From the NCBI RefSeq assembly GCF_012489685.1, contig NC_080043.1, positions 12,022,223 through 12,086,222 of the forward strand: a stretch of 64,000 bases of DNA, given 5' to 3'. Origin of the DNA: Lotus japonicus (Eukaryota > Streptophyta > Magnoliopsida > Fabales > Fabaceae). Under the pieces are notes generated by a model. The model was not told the origin of the DNA and made no database searches. It was given only the letters and a program-made list of their open reading frames with translations. Every line of letters begins with the position of its first letter. The first letter of the stretch is position 1. Below are positions 11,420-23,527 of the stretch, one piece after another. Position numbers and translations under genes: made by a program.

Positions 11420-12221
11420 AAATCATTTTCATTCAACTGGATTCTTTTCAGTTTTAAAGCTTTCCCAAGCTGTTGAATCAACTTCTCACCTCTTCTTCAA
11501 TTGTGCTGTCTCATGGACAATATGGGAAAAGTGTCTCACTGGCTTGGTATCCAACCTGTATCACATGAGGAAGGTACATCCCACTTCAACCAGTTCCTGA
11601 GACAGTATGAAGGAAGGGACAGAAAAAATGTTGCAGGTCTGATATGGTTGGCTACGATTTGGGTCATTTTGAATGGTAGAAATAATGTGATCTTCATAGA
11701 GAAAGAACCTGATTTTTCGAATGCCTTAGAAGTGATTCAATACATGTCCTGGGGTTGGCTCAAAGCTAAAGTAAAAGGGTTTACCTATTCGCTTTTTGAA
11801 TGGACTTCTAGTCCCCTGGTTTGTCTCGAATCAATCTGAGCTGGCAGTGTGAATTTGGACCAATTTTCTGCTTCTGCAACCCTCTTCTTGTCTTGTCTTT
11901 GGTGCTTAATCTGGGCAGGTTTTGTGTTTGGCTCCAATTTGAGAGGATTGGTGGATAGAGTCTCTTGTTTCTACAGGGATGTCTTGACAGCAAAGTAGTA
12001 CTAAAATTATGTAGTAACAATCCATCCTCTGCTGCTAGCTGGTAGTCTTTGTTTTGCTTTTGGCTGGTCCCTCTTTGTTTATCTAGGAACTAGTCTAGGT
12101 GTTGTATGTTTTGATGCAGTAGCATGTTTTTTTGGCCTTTTCTTTTTACTGTTTGATTGTACTATGGGTTAGAGTACCCCTTGGACTCTATTCAATTTAA
12201 TTCATTGGCTTATAAAAAAAA
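11420..12221 (+). mobile_element. 5'-truncated LINE, nested in the hAT element
   Basis: The sequence encodes the C-terminal zinc-binding tail typical of plant LINE reverse transcriptases (STSHLFFNCAVSWTIWEKC, then in a shifted frame GLIWLATIWVILNGRNNVIF). It then runs through a 3' UTR to a short poly-A near 12213-12221. The word GGATTTGT flanks it at 11412-11419 and 12222-12229, consistent with a target duplication. A frameshift near 11535 separates the two coding parts, so it is dead. Confidence 0.65.
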
Positions 12222-12496
12222 GGATTTGTGCATTTCCTGTATTTCTCTATCCAGTACTTCAGCATTTCAGTGTTGAAATTATCCCATCTTTCTAATTCTA
12301 CTTCCTATTAAAATATCCCCTTTTCATTTGCACATAATTTGTTGATTATTGGTCATGAGATATATTAAGAATTCTGATTATGGTATTGATATGTTTTTAA
12401 TTTTAGGAAGGTCATGGACAAATTTTTATCGATGTACTCATTTGAAAAATTTGAACCCCATGACCCCGGGGTCCTGGATCCGCCACTGAGGTTATG

Positions 12497-12968
12497 TCAA
12501 TTTGGGTTTGATGGAGGTAGAAGGTGGCTTTGGCAGCGAATTCAGTGGGTGGTGGAAAGCGATATGTAGTGGCGGAAGATTGGTGCTAAAATAGTTCTTA
12601 CCGAATTCAGTAGGAGAGAATGAAGCGACTGAATCGAAAACTTGAAGGGAGAAACTAAAATGACACACACATTGATAACTTATAACTGATAAGTTCCAGC
12701 GAAATACTCAGGCAAACATGAAAAGAAACAAATGGCCAAGATTGAAAGGGAAGGATGACCAACATTAAATCCTTAACTAATTATATTGAGATTTACTAAA
12801 TTGTCCATATAAAAGTTATCATCCATGTACAATGATTTATTGAATTACAAAAAAGTTGTCTTCCATGCTAAAAAATATCTATTTTATATATATTATAGAT
12901 AGATAGATTATAGATAGATAGATATGTTAAGTTGTTAGCTTTACATTGGAATGAGTTTTTTTTTCTAA
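12497..12968. other. Intergenic with TAGA microsatellite
   Basis: Downstream of the hAT element the sequence stays open on the plus strand for about 90 bp (see findings), then becomes AT-rich. A (TAGA/GATA)n tract lies at about 12894-12922. No further gene is visible. Confidence 0.5.
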
Positions 12969-14369
12969 TCTATATATATATGTAAAGCACACTTGTGCTT
13001 TTTGCATGCAATAAATGCATTAAATCATAAAATCTCACATACTTTTATATTAAATACATTAAAAAATATATAATTTAATAAATTAAAAACTGAAAAAATT
13101 TGCATTATAAAAAACTATTCATCTACTTATAAATTTTAAATAACAACATTCATAGACTTAAAATTGACTTGAGCTTTGCATTTAACAAATTTAAAAAATC
13201 AAAATTAAAAACAAAATAATATTTATTAATAATTAATTTAGATAAAATACTTTTAAAATAAAAAAATTCTATATATATATATATATCTATATACATATGT
13301 AAAGCAGATTTGAAAAAATAACATTAAACACATAAAAAATAGTAAATTTATTTTGAATTAAAAACATTAAATAAAAAAATTGAAAACAAAAATAAAAACT
13401 ACATCAACTTTATTATTCATTATAATAATTATTAATTGTTAAACTTTTCAATTTCTCATATTTAATTAAAAGTAAATATTAAAATTTAAAACTTTTCAAT
13501 TTCTCTTATTTAAAATGAAATATTTAAATTATTTAAATTTTAATTATTCATTACAACTTGAGGTGAATTTTTAAAAAATAATAATAATTGAAATTGACTA
13601 CCTTACATTAATGACAATAATAGATTGTTAATAATAATTTGTTTATATTCTTTACATTATTGTTAATAATAATTATAAATCTTATTAGTTATTAATCATA
13701 AGTTGAGAAATTTTAAAAAAATAAAAAATAAAACTTATTACTATTTATTACTTATAAAAAATATTTATTAATAATTAATATCGAAAAAATAGTTGAAAAT
13801 TAAAAAAAAATGTCTCTATAAGATATTATTATTACTGTATCGAATGTGTATATTATTTGAAAAAAAAAATTAATATGATTTTTGATCTATTATTTAGAAG
13901 TAAAAATAACTTGAGGAAGCATGACAGAGAAAAATAATTATAACAAAAGTTGAATAAATTTAAATTTACGATACTAAAATTATAACTTATTATAATTTTT
14001 AAGTTAAAATTATTTCAAGTTCAAAAAAAGTTAAAATTATTTTATTGTTGATAAAAAGTATAAAAAAAAATGTTATTATAACTTATATTAAAACCTTATT
14101 ACTTGAAAAATAGAATAACATATGGGGACAATAATTGAGTATCAATGTTTACAACCGGATATATGATAAATCAGCATCTCTGCAATTGAAACCACAATAA
14201 TAAACCTAAAAACAGAGAACCCAAATCAATAAAATATATTACAACTAAAGTTTTTAAAATTAATTTAATACTAATACAAAAGAAATTTAATTACACTGTA
14301 ATAATTTTTATACTATATTAAAAAAAATAGTGTAAATAAACCCGTGCAACGCACGGAAATTATTTCTAG
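12969..14369 (+). mobile_element. Non-autonomous Helitron
   Basis: The 5' end is TCTATATATATATGTAAAGC preceded by A (12968). The 3' end has a perfect hairpin, CCGTGCAACGCACGG, then a short spacer and CTAG (14366-14369) followed by T (14370). TC start, subterminal hairpin, CTRR end and insertion between A and T are the hallmarks of Helitrons. The 1401-bp interior is very AT-rich and non-coding. A second 5'-end-like sequence at 13268 (also followed by TATGTAAAGCA) suggests an internal duplication or a nested copy. Confidence 0.8.
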
Positions 14370-14565
14370 TATATACTAAGTGAAACATAACATTCGAACA
14401 AGTGATTTACTAGTCAAACTAGTGATCCATTAACTTAATACTGCGCTGAATCGATGATCGAGCCAAAGATGGATGGACCCTTGTTATAAACCAAAAGGAA
14501 AAACAATATAACCCCCGAGAAGAAGAGAAGAAGGAGGTGAGAGGCAGCAGCCAAGAGGAGCAAAG

Positions 14566-17500
14566 ATGGATCTCCTGTGCGACGCGTATTCGAATGCTTC
14601 AGACGAAGAAAGAGAGGAACAACCCAAACGACACAAGCCATCATCAAACTCTTCTTCAAACCCACCAAAACCCCATCTCTTCATTCCTAATCCTCACTAC
14701 CCTCAAACACCACAACCTCCAATCCCTGGAACCTACGTCTCCAAACGACAACGCGCGTCGATGGGAAACCTCGCCGCTTCTCTCCCTAACCCTGATCCCG
14801 CTCCTTCTTCATTCATACGAACAGGTACATCATCAATTTTGCCAACTACTGAAACTGTTTCAATTTTGATGAAGAATTTAGTTTTCGTGTTTAACTTGTT
14901 ACTCTATTGTCTAATCTTGTGTTGATTTGATGAGGGTTAAAATTATTACCTGAGATGTTAAAATGATGTGATGGTGCTACCTTTATTTGTTGTATGTATA
15001 GATGTTATATATTATATTTCTAACATGCCCCCTCACGCGAGAGCCCATTTGGGCTTGAAGCGTGGATAATGCACAGACCCACCTACCATGTGCAGATGTG
15101 CTACATTCATTAAACTTTTTAATAATGGGGGCAACATGGGCATAGAGGCTCTGATACCAGGTCAATAGAAAAGTTGCAGCTTAATTTTGAATCATGCAAC
15201 GTTATCATTTCAATATCATATGATGAGTGATGAGCTTGCATAATTTACAATGTCTTTGTGTCATCTTACACAGACTTTTCTCGTCGTAGGTTTTTTGGAC
15301 ATAGGTGTGTTGGATGTTTTAATGCTTTTATTTACTCTCCAGCTTATGTGTTCTACTTTTAGTCATAGGTAGTGACCACTACTCTTACCTTATTCTTGTT
15401 CATAAATAGGGAGTATCTTGGATGTTGATACACCCCATAGCATTTTATCATTGCTGAAAAGCAAATCAAAGGGTCATCAAAACCTAAACCCAAGATCTGA
15501 AAAGCTATCTGCAACTCTATATGGCCATACAAAAGCTGTCAGTGCTATACATTGGTCATCAACTCATGGTAATTTTCTTTAACTGTTTCTGGATGTATTG
15601 TGTTACATTTAATGTATAAAGCAGGTATTTATTCAAAGCTAGAATATTTTCGAAATCAAAATATTTAAGTGCTTACACTCCCACAATGGAGAAGAGAGAC
15701 AGAGCAAGAGATATATGCTTGTTGTATATGTTACTAGTATTGATCTGTTCATTAAAGTTAGCTTGCAGCTCACCTCCTTGCATCTGCTGCGATGGATCAT
15801 TTGGTTTGCATATGGAATGTATGGAGTAGAGATCAGAAGAAAGCATGTGTGCTAAACTTCCATAATGCTGCCGTGAAAGATGTCAAATGGTCTCAGCAAG
15901 GGCTCTTTCTACTTTCTTGTGGATATGATTGCACATCAAGGTTAGTTGATGTTGAAAAGGGGATAGAAACCCAAGTTTTCAGAGAAGATCAAATCATTGG
16001 AGTTATAAAGTTCCACCCCGATAATTCAAGTCTCTTCCTTTCTGGAGGATCAAAGGGCCACATCAAACTATGGGATATTAGAACTGGCAAAGTAGTGCAT
16101 AACTATGATCGGAATTTAGGACCGATTCTTGATGTTGAATTTACAACGAATGGGAAGCAATTCATTTCTTCTAGTGATGTATCTGGGAGCAATCTCAGTG
16201 AGAATTCTATTATTGTTTGGGATGTGTCACGACAGGTACCATTGTCTAATCAGGTGAGTAAATTCTCTACAATTTTTTATATTTTAATTTGTAGATATCA
16301 TGAATAATTATGTTTTAGTATTAACTTTACTATTTTGCGTTGACATGAAGTGTGAATATTTAATATTTTAAGCTACTTTTATATTTATTTTAAACTAAAG
16401 CATTATCATGTCAAAACATGAAATTAAAAAAATATTGGAAATTAGTGTGAAAATTGCTTTTCTGAGACTAGGTTTGAGTCTTACATCTCACGCTCATTTT
16501 ATAATAGATGAACCACCTCAAGCAATGGATGGTGATTGGTTCAAATGGTTTGACTAGTTTGACACTGTTTAAATCAATGATTCTGAGATGCCCTCAGGTT
16601 CTATAGGCTTGACCAGACCATCTATAGATCTGTTTGGTGGTTGAACCAGACCAACCAGTCCTATCTGGTTTCGAAACAATGATTCTATCAATGTTGGAGT
16701 AAACCCTCATTTTCATCTCCAATGTTTGTAAGGGTCATCAAATCAATCTCTATACTAAAGGAATACAAAAAATGTCCTTAACCTATTCTTTTGAAGACTG
16801 ATGTGACAGACAAAAAAAGTTGAGAACTAGTATGAATGATGAGAGTGTAGTTTGGGGGATAAATTCTATCATGTTAAGTCTTGGGATAAATTTGATGTCC
16901 ATTACACATTTTAGGGACGAATCGGGTGATTCACTCATGTTTGCCGAAGAGAGTTGATGAAGAAAGTAGTATGAATAAACCACCAAATTTGTCCATATCG
17001 TACCACTGACTTAAGAGTCGTCCTTAGCCTCAAGAAAGTCATGTTAGTCCCAAATTGACTCATTGCAAAGACTAATGTAATGGATGTTTTTAAATGTTGG
17101 GGACTTAAAATAGATTTTCTTTATGTTAGGGGCCAATTCAAAGTTTGTAGGAAATTATGGAATGAATTGGGTTATTTACTCTAGTATTATTCAGTACTTA
17201 GTCAATCCCAGATAGTGGTGCACAACGGCTGACACCAAAAGTGCTAGTGTTATAGCGCATATTAGGATGGTCGCTATGCTGAATTTTTTATGTTGTTTCT
17301 GTAATTTATACTATATACAAAAATAGATACTCAAATGATGAAAAATACTCAAAATTCATAGCATTGACAATTAACAATTAAAATTCATTGGTGTCTTAAG
17401 AAAAGATCACCCCTTTAGCGGTCCTGACTCCTGACACCAAACAGCATATCAACCTGGAAGAGCGGCCAAGGGCGATTATGTGCCGTGATGCTAAACCCTG

Positions 17501-19625
17501 ATAAGCCATTCAAAGATTTGCCTCAAATGTTTTTTTCTTTTCTCCGACATGTATTTGACAACACAACAATTATAATAATAATTGAATCAACATCTAAGGA
17601 GGTGTAATGTACTAAACACCTTTGGAAGGAATACTTCAGCAGAAAAGGCACAATGTTCTTACATCTGAAGTTCCTCCTCAAAGTCCATGTTTGTTTCTTT
17701 TCTAATTTATGAAAATAACTGCCTTTTTTAGGTTTAATTTGAGATTATTGGCTTCTTTACCCTCCCTTTTATTGGCACCAAAAATTACCCACCCACCAGA
17801 GCCCTTATTGCAATGCAAGTTAAACTTTCCAGACTCAATTCTTCCCAATCAAGAATCTTGCAGCTCCCATCAGGGTTCTTGGATTTTCCTCTCTGCCTTT
17901 AATTCTCTGTTCCAGCTCCTGAACCCTTTCTTCTGAACCCTCCATTCTTGAGAGAACCGTGAATAGCTCCTAGTATCTTCAGAGCTCTAATGCCAACAGC
18001 TAACGAAATAAGCTCTGATAACCCGCTTGTTCTTCATAAGATTAAAAATAGAGTGGTTCTGTGTTGTAGTTATTTTTATATCTTTCTCACATAAGCTACT
18101 AATTTTGGCTGATGAGAAAAGCACTAAACTTATTGTGAAGTTTCTGTATTTTTATTAACTTGTCATAATTATTTAAAAAGAATTCATCTAATTAAAAAAC
18201 ACAAACAAACGGACCCCTAATTGGGGTAGCTGCTACACCTTTCTACTCTCAAAACACCCATGAAACCTTTAGTTTTGCTTGCAACTTAGAAAGTCAAAGT
18301 CTCTTACAGTTTTACTACTATCGAGCTGATGCTTCTTATTCATCACAGTGTTCACTGTTATAGAAGTATTACTCAAGTTACATGTTACAAGCTGTGAAAT
18401 GCCTATATGTTTATATTGTAGGCACTTACAATTTACAATTTTTACATTGTCATTGCCTACACATCAGATTCAGTTACCATCTGTTTTTTCGAGTCTGGCT
18501 CCTCTGAAGTGAGTGACTCACTTTAGATTGTAAAGTAAGTCATAATGACCATTGATGAGTGGCTTTATTGACTTTTCAAAGTAGGTAATCACTATTAATG
18601 TTTGTGATGAGTTACTTTACCCTCTAAAATGATCTCTCAATTTAGAGGAGCCAAAACCCTGTTTTTTATCTAAATTTTATTCATGTAAACTTGTTTTCAC
18701 TCTAGCGACCTATCATTTGGTAAAATATCGGTTTTCTTGATGGTTGTTAGGCAATAATATTAATGCAGTAAATGAATGTTTCAAAGAGGACAATAGTTTG
18801 TAAAATACAACATTGTTTTCAGTAACAAATAATTTTAAAGATCTCATTTTCCTCTTCCAATGACTTATCCCTGAAATAGCTGAGATAAAATTGAAGCCAA
18901 ATGCACTGCGGTGCGTTGGCTGGAATATCTTCGATGCTTAAAATCTTCCATTACATTAATTATGTTTGATTATCCCTGAATTTTCCTTTCCTTCTTTCCC
19001 TTTATTCTGAGTAATATAGTTTCTTTATATAGAACACATTCGGCTGTAATGCGTCTCTCTCTGAAAGTTTTAGGGATTTCTGATTTATGTACATGGTTTA
19101 GATATATGTTATAACATTATTCAGGTCATTTCTGGTGCTACATGCATTTTGGGAGTGTATCACTTTGGTCCTTTGGTCCTCTGCATCTACAAACTTTGTT
19201 ATGAGGGCGTGAATTTAGATTTCAACTGACAACATATTCTGCTTCTGAATCAGGTTTATGTAGAAGCTTATACCTGTCCCTGTGTAAGGTGCCACCCATT
19301 TGATCCTGTTTTTGTCGCCCAATCAAATGGGAATTATGTTGCAATCTTTGGTACCACGCCGCCTTACAGACTCAACAAATACAAGAGATATGAGAACCAT
19401 GGGGTTTCTGGGTTCCCAATTAAGTGTAATTTCAGCAGGGATGGCAAGAAACTTGCATCTGGCTCTTCAGATGGTTCTGTTTACCTTTATGATTATCACT
19501 CATCTAAAGTTGTGAAGAAAATCAAGGCCTTTGACCAAGCATGCATAGACGTTTCGTTTCACCCAGTTATCCCTAATGTTATTGCTTCATGCTCATGGGA
19601 TGGAGGTATTTTGGTATTTGAGTAG
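14566..19625 (+). CDS. WD40 repeat protein, WDR25/PRP17-like
   Basis: Exons 14566-14824, 15410-15568, 15769-16253 and 19254-19625 join in frame to 424 aa. The N-terminus (MDLLCDAYSNASDEER, then a Pro/Ser/Asn-rich tail with GTYVSKRQR) is disordered, as in PRP17/CDC40-type proteins. From about residue 115, WD repeats follow: LYGHTKAVSAIHWS, CGYDCTSRLVDV, GGSKGHIKLWDIRTGK, NSIIVWDVSRQ, SGSSDGSVYLYDYHS, and SCSWDGGILVFE at the very end. Closest in type to plant WD repeat-containing protein 25. PRP17 itself is a second-step splicing factor, but this shorter paralogue's job is not established, so a nuclear RNA-related scaffold is only an inference. Intron 3 is 3.0 kb and holds repeats. I chose the start at 14566 because the frame continues cleanly into exon 2; an ATG at 14537 is out of frame. 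Confidence 0.9.
14985..15170 (-). repeat. LTR-retrotransposon fragment with primer-binding site
   Basis: It lies inside intron 1 of the WD40 gene. The plus strand ends in GAGGCTCTGATACCAGG. Its complement, TGGTATCAGAGCCTC, is the classic primer-binding site complementary to initiator tRNA-Met. The preceding segment (CCCCCTCACGCGAGAGCC) is a common plant LTR-edge sequence. The fragment is on the strand opposite to the gene. Confidence 0.6.
16254..19253 (+). other. Third intron of the WD40 gene, repeat-filled
   Basis: The intron is bounded by CAG|GTGAGT and GAATCAG|GTTTAT. It contains a probable minus-strand LTR fragment near 17880-18030 (with AGCTCTGATAACC, a decayed primer-binding-site-like word) and a MITE at 18490-18658. 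No protein-coding gene is seen in it. Confidence 0.6.
18490..18658. mobile_element. Small MITE in a WD40 gene intron
   Basis: Inverted ends are CGAGTCTGGCTCCTCT and the complement of AGAGGAGCCAAAACC. A direct repeat CTGTTTTTT (18481-18489 and 18659-18667) fits a 9-bp Mutator-type duplication, although its low complexity weakens the case. About 169 bp, non-coding. Confidence 0.5.
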
Positions 19626-19883
19626 AGTTACCTATTGTCATCCCAATTCCAGGGTAGTGAAGGGTTATGCATTTAGTTACCTGCAAGAAAATGGTTTGGA
19701 ATCCGAAAGGAAAGGAAAAGAGCTTTCCCTCAGTTTATGTAGGCTGTTTCTGTGTTGTTAGTTGTTACGGATACTTAATGATTATGAAAACATGTGTATT
19801 CGTTGCCTAAATGTTTGCTTAACACTTTTTAATTTTAGTTACTATGAGAGAAAATGATTTGTAGGGATCAGCGTAATGTGTTT

Positions 19884-21295
19884 GGGTTATCCCTCCTAAG
19901 TGGGGCCCAACTTTATTTTTTTCTTTTTTTGGTCACTGGCCCAACTTTATTTTATGAAAAGAAAAAAATGATTTAGTTTTTTGGGCCAAGCCCATGTTTC
20001 TTTTTATTTAAAGGGTTAAAACCCTTGATTTTTTGAAGGAGCAGCAACGATTGTCCAAAAAAAAAAGGAGCGTGAATCAGATTCACCTATTTGGCTGCAG
20101 CCGTTTTTGAGAAGAATTTTATTTCCTTGACAGATTTTTTGTTACATCATTTGTTTTCCGTTTTGGTAGAAATTTTAGTATGTGCTCTCTGTCTTTGAGC
20201 TTTTTATTTTAACCATTTCATTTGGGATTTATCTTCTCTATTTTGTTTGGATGGTTTGTTTTTTTTGTTGTTTTCTATTTTCACCTTTCTTTGATGTAGT
20301 TTTTCCCTTTTTGTTTGGGAAGTTTTATTTCCTCATTTTTTGTGTGAAGCTTTTGATGTCATGAGATATTATTTTGTAACCATTATTTTTCTATAGTGGA
20401 TTACTTTCTGGCTCTTGCCCGTGGTTGTTTACTTCTCATATTAAGCAGGTTTTTCCACACTAAAATTTCTTGTGTCTTTATTTTATTATCATTTATTTGC
20501 TGTCACCATTAGAGTTGGATTGGATTTGCTCATAAATTATTTTGTCCAGGTTCTCACAAGTTGAAGAATTCTGCTGTGCCCACTCTGGTTCATGTCGACA
20601 AGCTCGTTATTCTAATATTTTTATTTTGAGTTTTTACCTCTGTTGTCTGGTTTAGTTTGCCCTCACTGTTGGGAATCAGAGTGGCGCAGCGGAAAAATAA
20701 AAGCAGAAAAACTCATCTTCAACTTGTGAGAACCTGGACAAAATAAAATTCAACTCTAACGGTGACAACAAATATATGACAGTAAAATAAAATAGAGACA
20801 CGAAAAATTTTAACGTGGAAAAACCTGTAAACAACCACGGGCACGAGGCAGAAAGTAATCCACTATAAAAAAATAATAGTTACAAAATAATGTCTCATGA
20901 CATCAAAATCTTCACCCAAAAGGAAAGGAAAAAACTACGCAAAAGAAAGGTGGAAATAGGAGACAGCAAAAAGTTAAGCTACCCAAACAATAGAGAAGAT
21001 AAAATCCTAAATAAAAAGGGTTAAAATAAAGAGCTCACAGACACGAATGACATACTAAAATTTCACCCAAAACAGAGAACAAGCAATGTAGGGTGACTCA
21101 CAAAATCCTTCTCTACTGCCGTTGTGCTTCAACGTGAACCATATTCACGTTACTGCCGCAGCTCCCTTCAAAAAAACAAGGGTTTTAACCCTTTAAAATA
21201 AAAAGAAACATGGGCTTGGCCCAAAGAAATAAACATTTTTTTCTTTCTTTCCATAAAAATAAAGTTGGGCTCCACTTAGGAGGGATAACCAAACA
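19884..21295. repeat. Large inverted repeat, two ~0.65-kb arms
   Basis: The left arm (about 19884-20596) reads TTGGGTTATCCCTCCTAAGT ... GTTCTCACAAGTTGAAG. The right arm (about 20668-21295) is its complement, from TGTTGGGAATCAGAGTGG ... CTTCAACTTGTGAGAACC ... to ACTTAGGAGGGATAACCAAA. Arms share long blocks, such as AAGGGTTAAAACCCTTG and CATGGGCTTGGCCC, with scattered indels. The spacer is about 70 bp. The right arm begins TGTTGGGAATC and ends CCAAACA, so the arms may be two solo LTRs in opposite orientation or a foldback transposon. I found no clear target duplication. Confidence 0.8.
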
Positions 21296-21790
21296 TAGTG
21301 TAGACTTCCAACATATACTCAAAAAGATAAGAAGAGAAGTGAGACAAGTAATTGATGACAAATATGATAGAAAAAGAAATAGAAAGAAAAAGTATATTGT
21401 TTATATGTCCAAATACAATTACTTTAATATGAGTGTCAATTGTGTAGAGGGCGAGCTGCGACACAATAATAAAGATGATGTCTTGTGACTATGATTACAG
21501 ATTCAAACTGTGGATCTAAACATCTTATAAAAATGTAAGGTAAGACTATCTACGTACAAGGTTTGACACTCCTTGAATCTCTTCCATAATGAGATATTTA
21601 TAGCAACATGTTTACCCTTTTTATAGTAGCAAGTTTATTACTTTTGAGTGGCAATTGTTTAAGGAGTTTAAAGTATTTACCAGAAGTGACAAATCTTAGT
21701 AACTTCAATGATGTGACAACTTGTTTCTAAATAGTGATGAAAGATACTAACGATGATGAAAATTAAAAGGTGATTATTAATTATTCTAAT

Positions 21791-23518
21791 GGCTAAAAAG
21801 CGATTCATGACCCTGATGTTTAAAGATTGTGAAGAAGCTACCCCTCCTGAATTTTTATCTAGGTTTCTACCCCTGATCAATTTGAAAGGGGCAACGTCTG
21901 CCCTTCCGTCCAGTTGCCGTTAAAAACTTAACAGCAACTGCTTATGTGGCTTTTTTTTAATTTTTTTATTCGATGTGGCAATGATTTTATTTTTAATTTT
22001 TAATTTTTTTAAACCCACCCCGTCGTTCATCTTTCATCACCATCTCTGCACTTCTTCTTCTTCTTTTTCTTCTTCTTCCAGCCACCACCCAACCCAGCCA
22101 CCGCCCCACCCCACCCCCAACACAGTCACCACGACCCCCACCCAGAAAAACCCCAAACTCATAAAACACCCCATTTCGAACCCCTAGCCCAGCCACCACC
22201 CCCACCACCGCACCACCACACCACCGATTCTTCTTCAAACCCCACCGGACCTTTTCCTCAAAAAAAAAAAATCAATCCTTTCCCCATACCAATTCCACAA
22301 TTCCCCCCATTTTCATCAAAAACGCAAAACGCCCCTCCCACCACCCAAATCGCCTCTCCAAGAAACCCATTTCTTCTTCCCTTCCCCATCGCGCAACCCA
22401 ACCCCAACCCACACAGAAACAACCCGTGAAAATCAAAGTTGAACAGAAACAACCCATTTCTTCTTCCCTTCCAAACTGCCTCTCCCACCAGATGCAAAAA
22501 TCTACGATTTTTATGTTGATGATGTTGCTGATTTTGTCGATTTGTTCCCAGATCTCGGTGTGGTGGTTCAGTTCTTGTGCGGTGGGTTTCCGATCTGGGT
22601 GCGGTGGGGGTGGTGGTTTGCTGGTGGGGGTGGTGGTGGTGAGAAGAAGTGAAGATGTTCGTTGAGAAGAAGGGAAGAAGGGAAGATGTTCACGTAACAG
22701 ATACTTCCTCTTTCTTTCACATCTCCGGAGGTGGCGCGGTGGTGGCGGTGGGGGTGGATTGGGGTGGGGATTGCATCGTGGGGATTGCAACAGATACTTC
22801 CTCTTTCTTTCCTCTTTATATAGCCAAGGCTTACTTGGATTGAGTTGATTTCATATCTGGAATCTGAAAATTACTCTTCATGTTTGTATCGTGTTTTGGA
22901 TTCACTGGATCTTCTTCTTTTCTTGTTATTCATTTTTTTTCGGCTTTCATTCTTTTTCTTCAACTCCGATTTTGTATTGTGCTTTTGGAAGCATAAAGAA
23001 AAATTGGATTCAGATGAATTTTGGGTTCCTTGAATTTCTAGGTGAGGTTTGTGTCGGTTTGGATCTGTATGTGTGAATAATTGTGGAACTAAAAGAAGAT
23101 GATCTATAAAATCTGGGTTTTTCTTTTTGGTTCATGAAAAAAAAAATTGTTCATGAATGTTCTTGATGATCTTGATGATGAAGTGAAGATGAAAGAAGAC
23201 GAAAAAAAAACGAGAAAGATGAAAAAAAAAATTGTATTTTTTATTTAAATAATTTTTTAATTTTTTATGTTAAATTTTTTTTAATTAATTAATTTTAATT
23301 TTTTTTAATTACGTGTCATTGCCAGATGGAATAAAAAAAACAAAAAATCAAAGAGAATTCCACGTCAGCAGGTTCCGTCAAGGTTTGGATGGAATCTTAA
23401 CGGAAGGGCATTCTGTGCTCAATTGAAATTCATCAAGGGTAGAAACCTAGACAAAAATTCAGGAGGGGTAGCTTCTTCACAAACTTTAAACATCAGGGGC
23501 ATGAAACGCTTTTTAGCC
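21791..23518. mobile_element. Mutator-like element, non-autonomous
   Basis: Long inverted ends (about 100 bp, GGCTAAAAAGCG.TTCATG.. in both) are flanked by a perfect 9-bp duplication TATTCTAAT (21782-21790 and 23519-23527). Both arms carry the segment AGAAGCTACCCCTCCTGAAT. The 1728-bp interior has no transposase. It is unusual in base use: a C-rich stretch (22010-22440) of CCACC/CCCAC words, then a mirror-like G-rich stretch (22555-22780), then AT-rich DNA. Confidence 0.88.
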
Positions 23519-23527
23519 TATTCTAAT

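Larger units (their letters stand above)
10646..12488. mobile_element. hAT-type transposon carrying host gene and LINE fragments
   Basis: Terminal inverted repeats are CAGGGGCGGACCCA (left) and CAGTGGCGGATCCA (complement of the right end), matching at 12 of 14 positions. Perfect 8-bp duplications AGGTTATG flank the element (10638-10645 and 12489-12496), which is diagnostic for the hAT superfamily. No transposase is present, so it is non-autonomous. The interior holds the end of a phosphoenolpyruvate/phosphate translocator gene (about 11049-11266) and, after it, a 5'-truncated LINE (11420-12221) with its own target duplication. Element length is 1843 bp. Confidence 0.85.

Noticed and set aside
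15151..15165. tRNA-Met sequence
   Set aside because: It is only the primer-binding-site complement at the edge of an LTR fragment.
22272..22790. 172-aa minus-strand frame in the Mutator-like element
   Set aside because: Low-complexity Pro/Arg and Gly/Trp sequence generated by C-rich/G-rich DNA. No domain.
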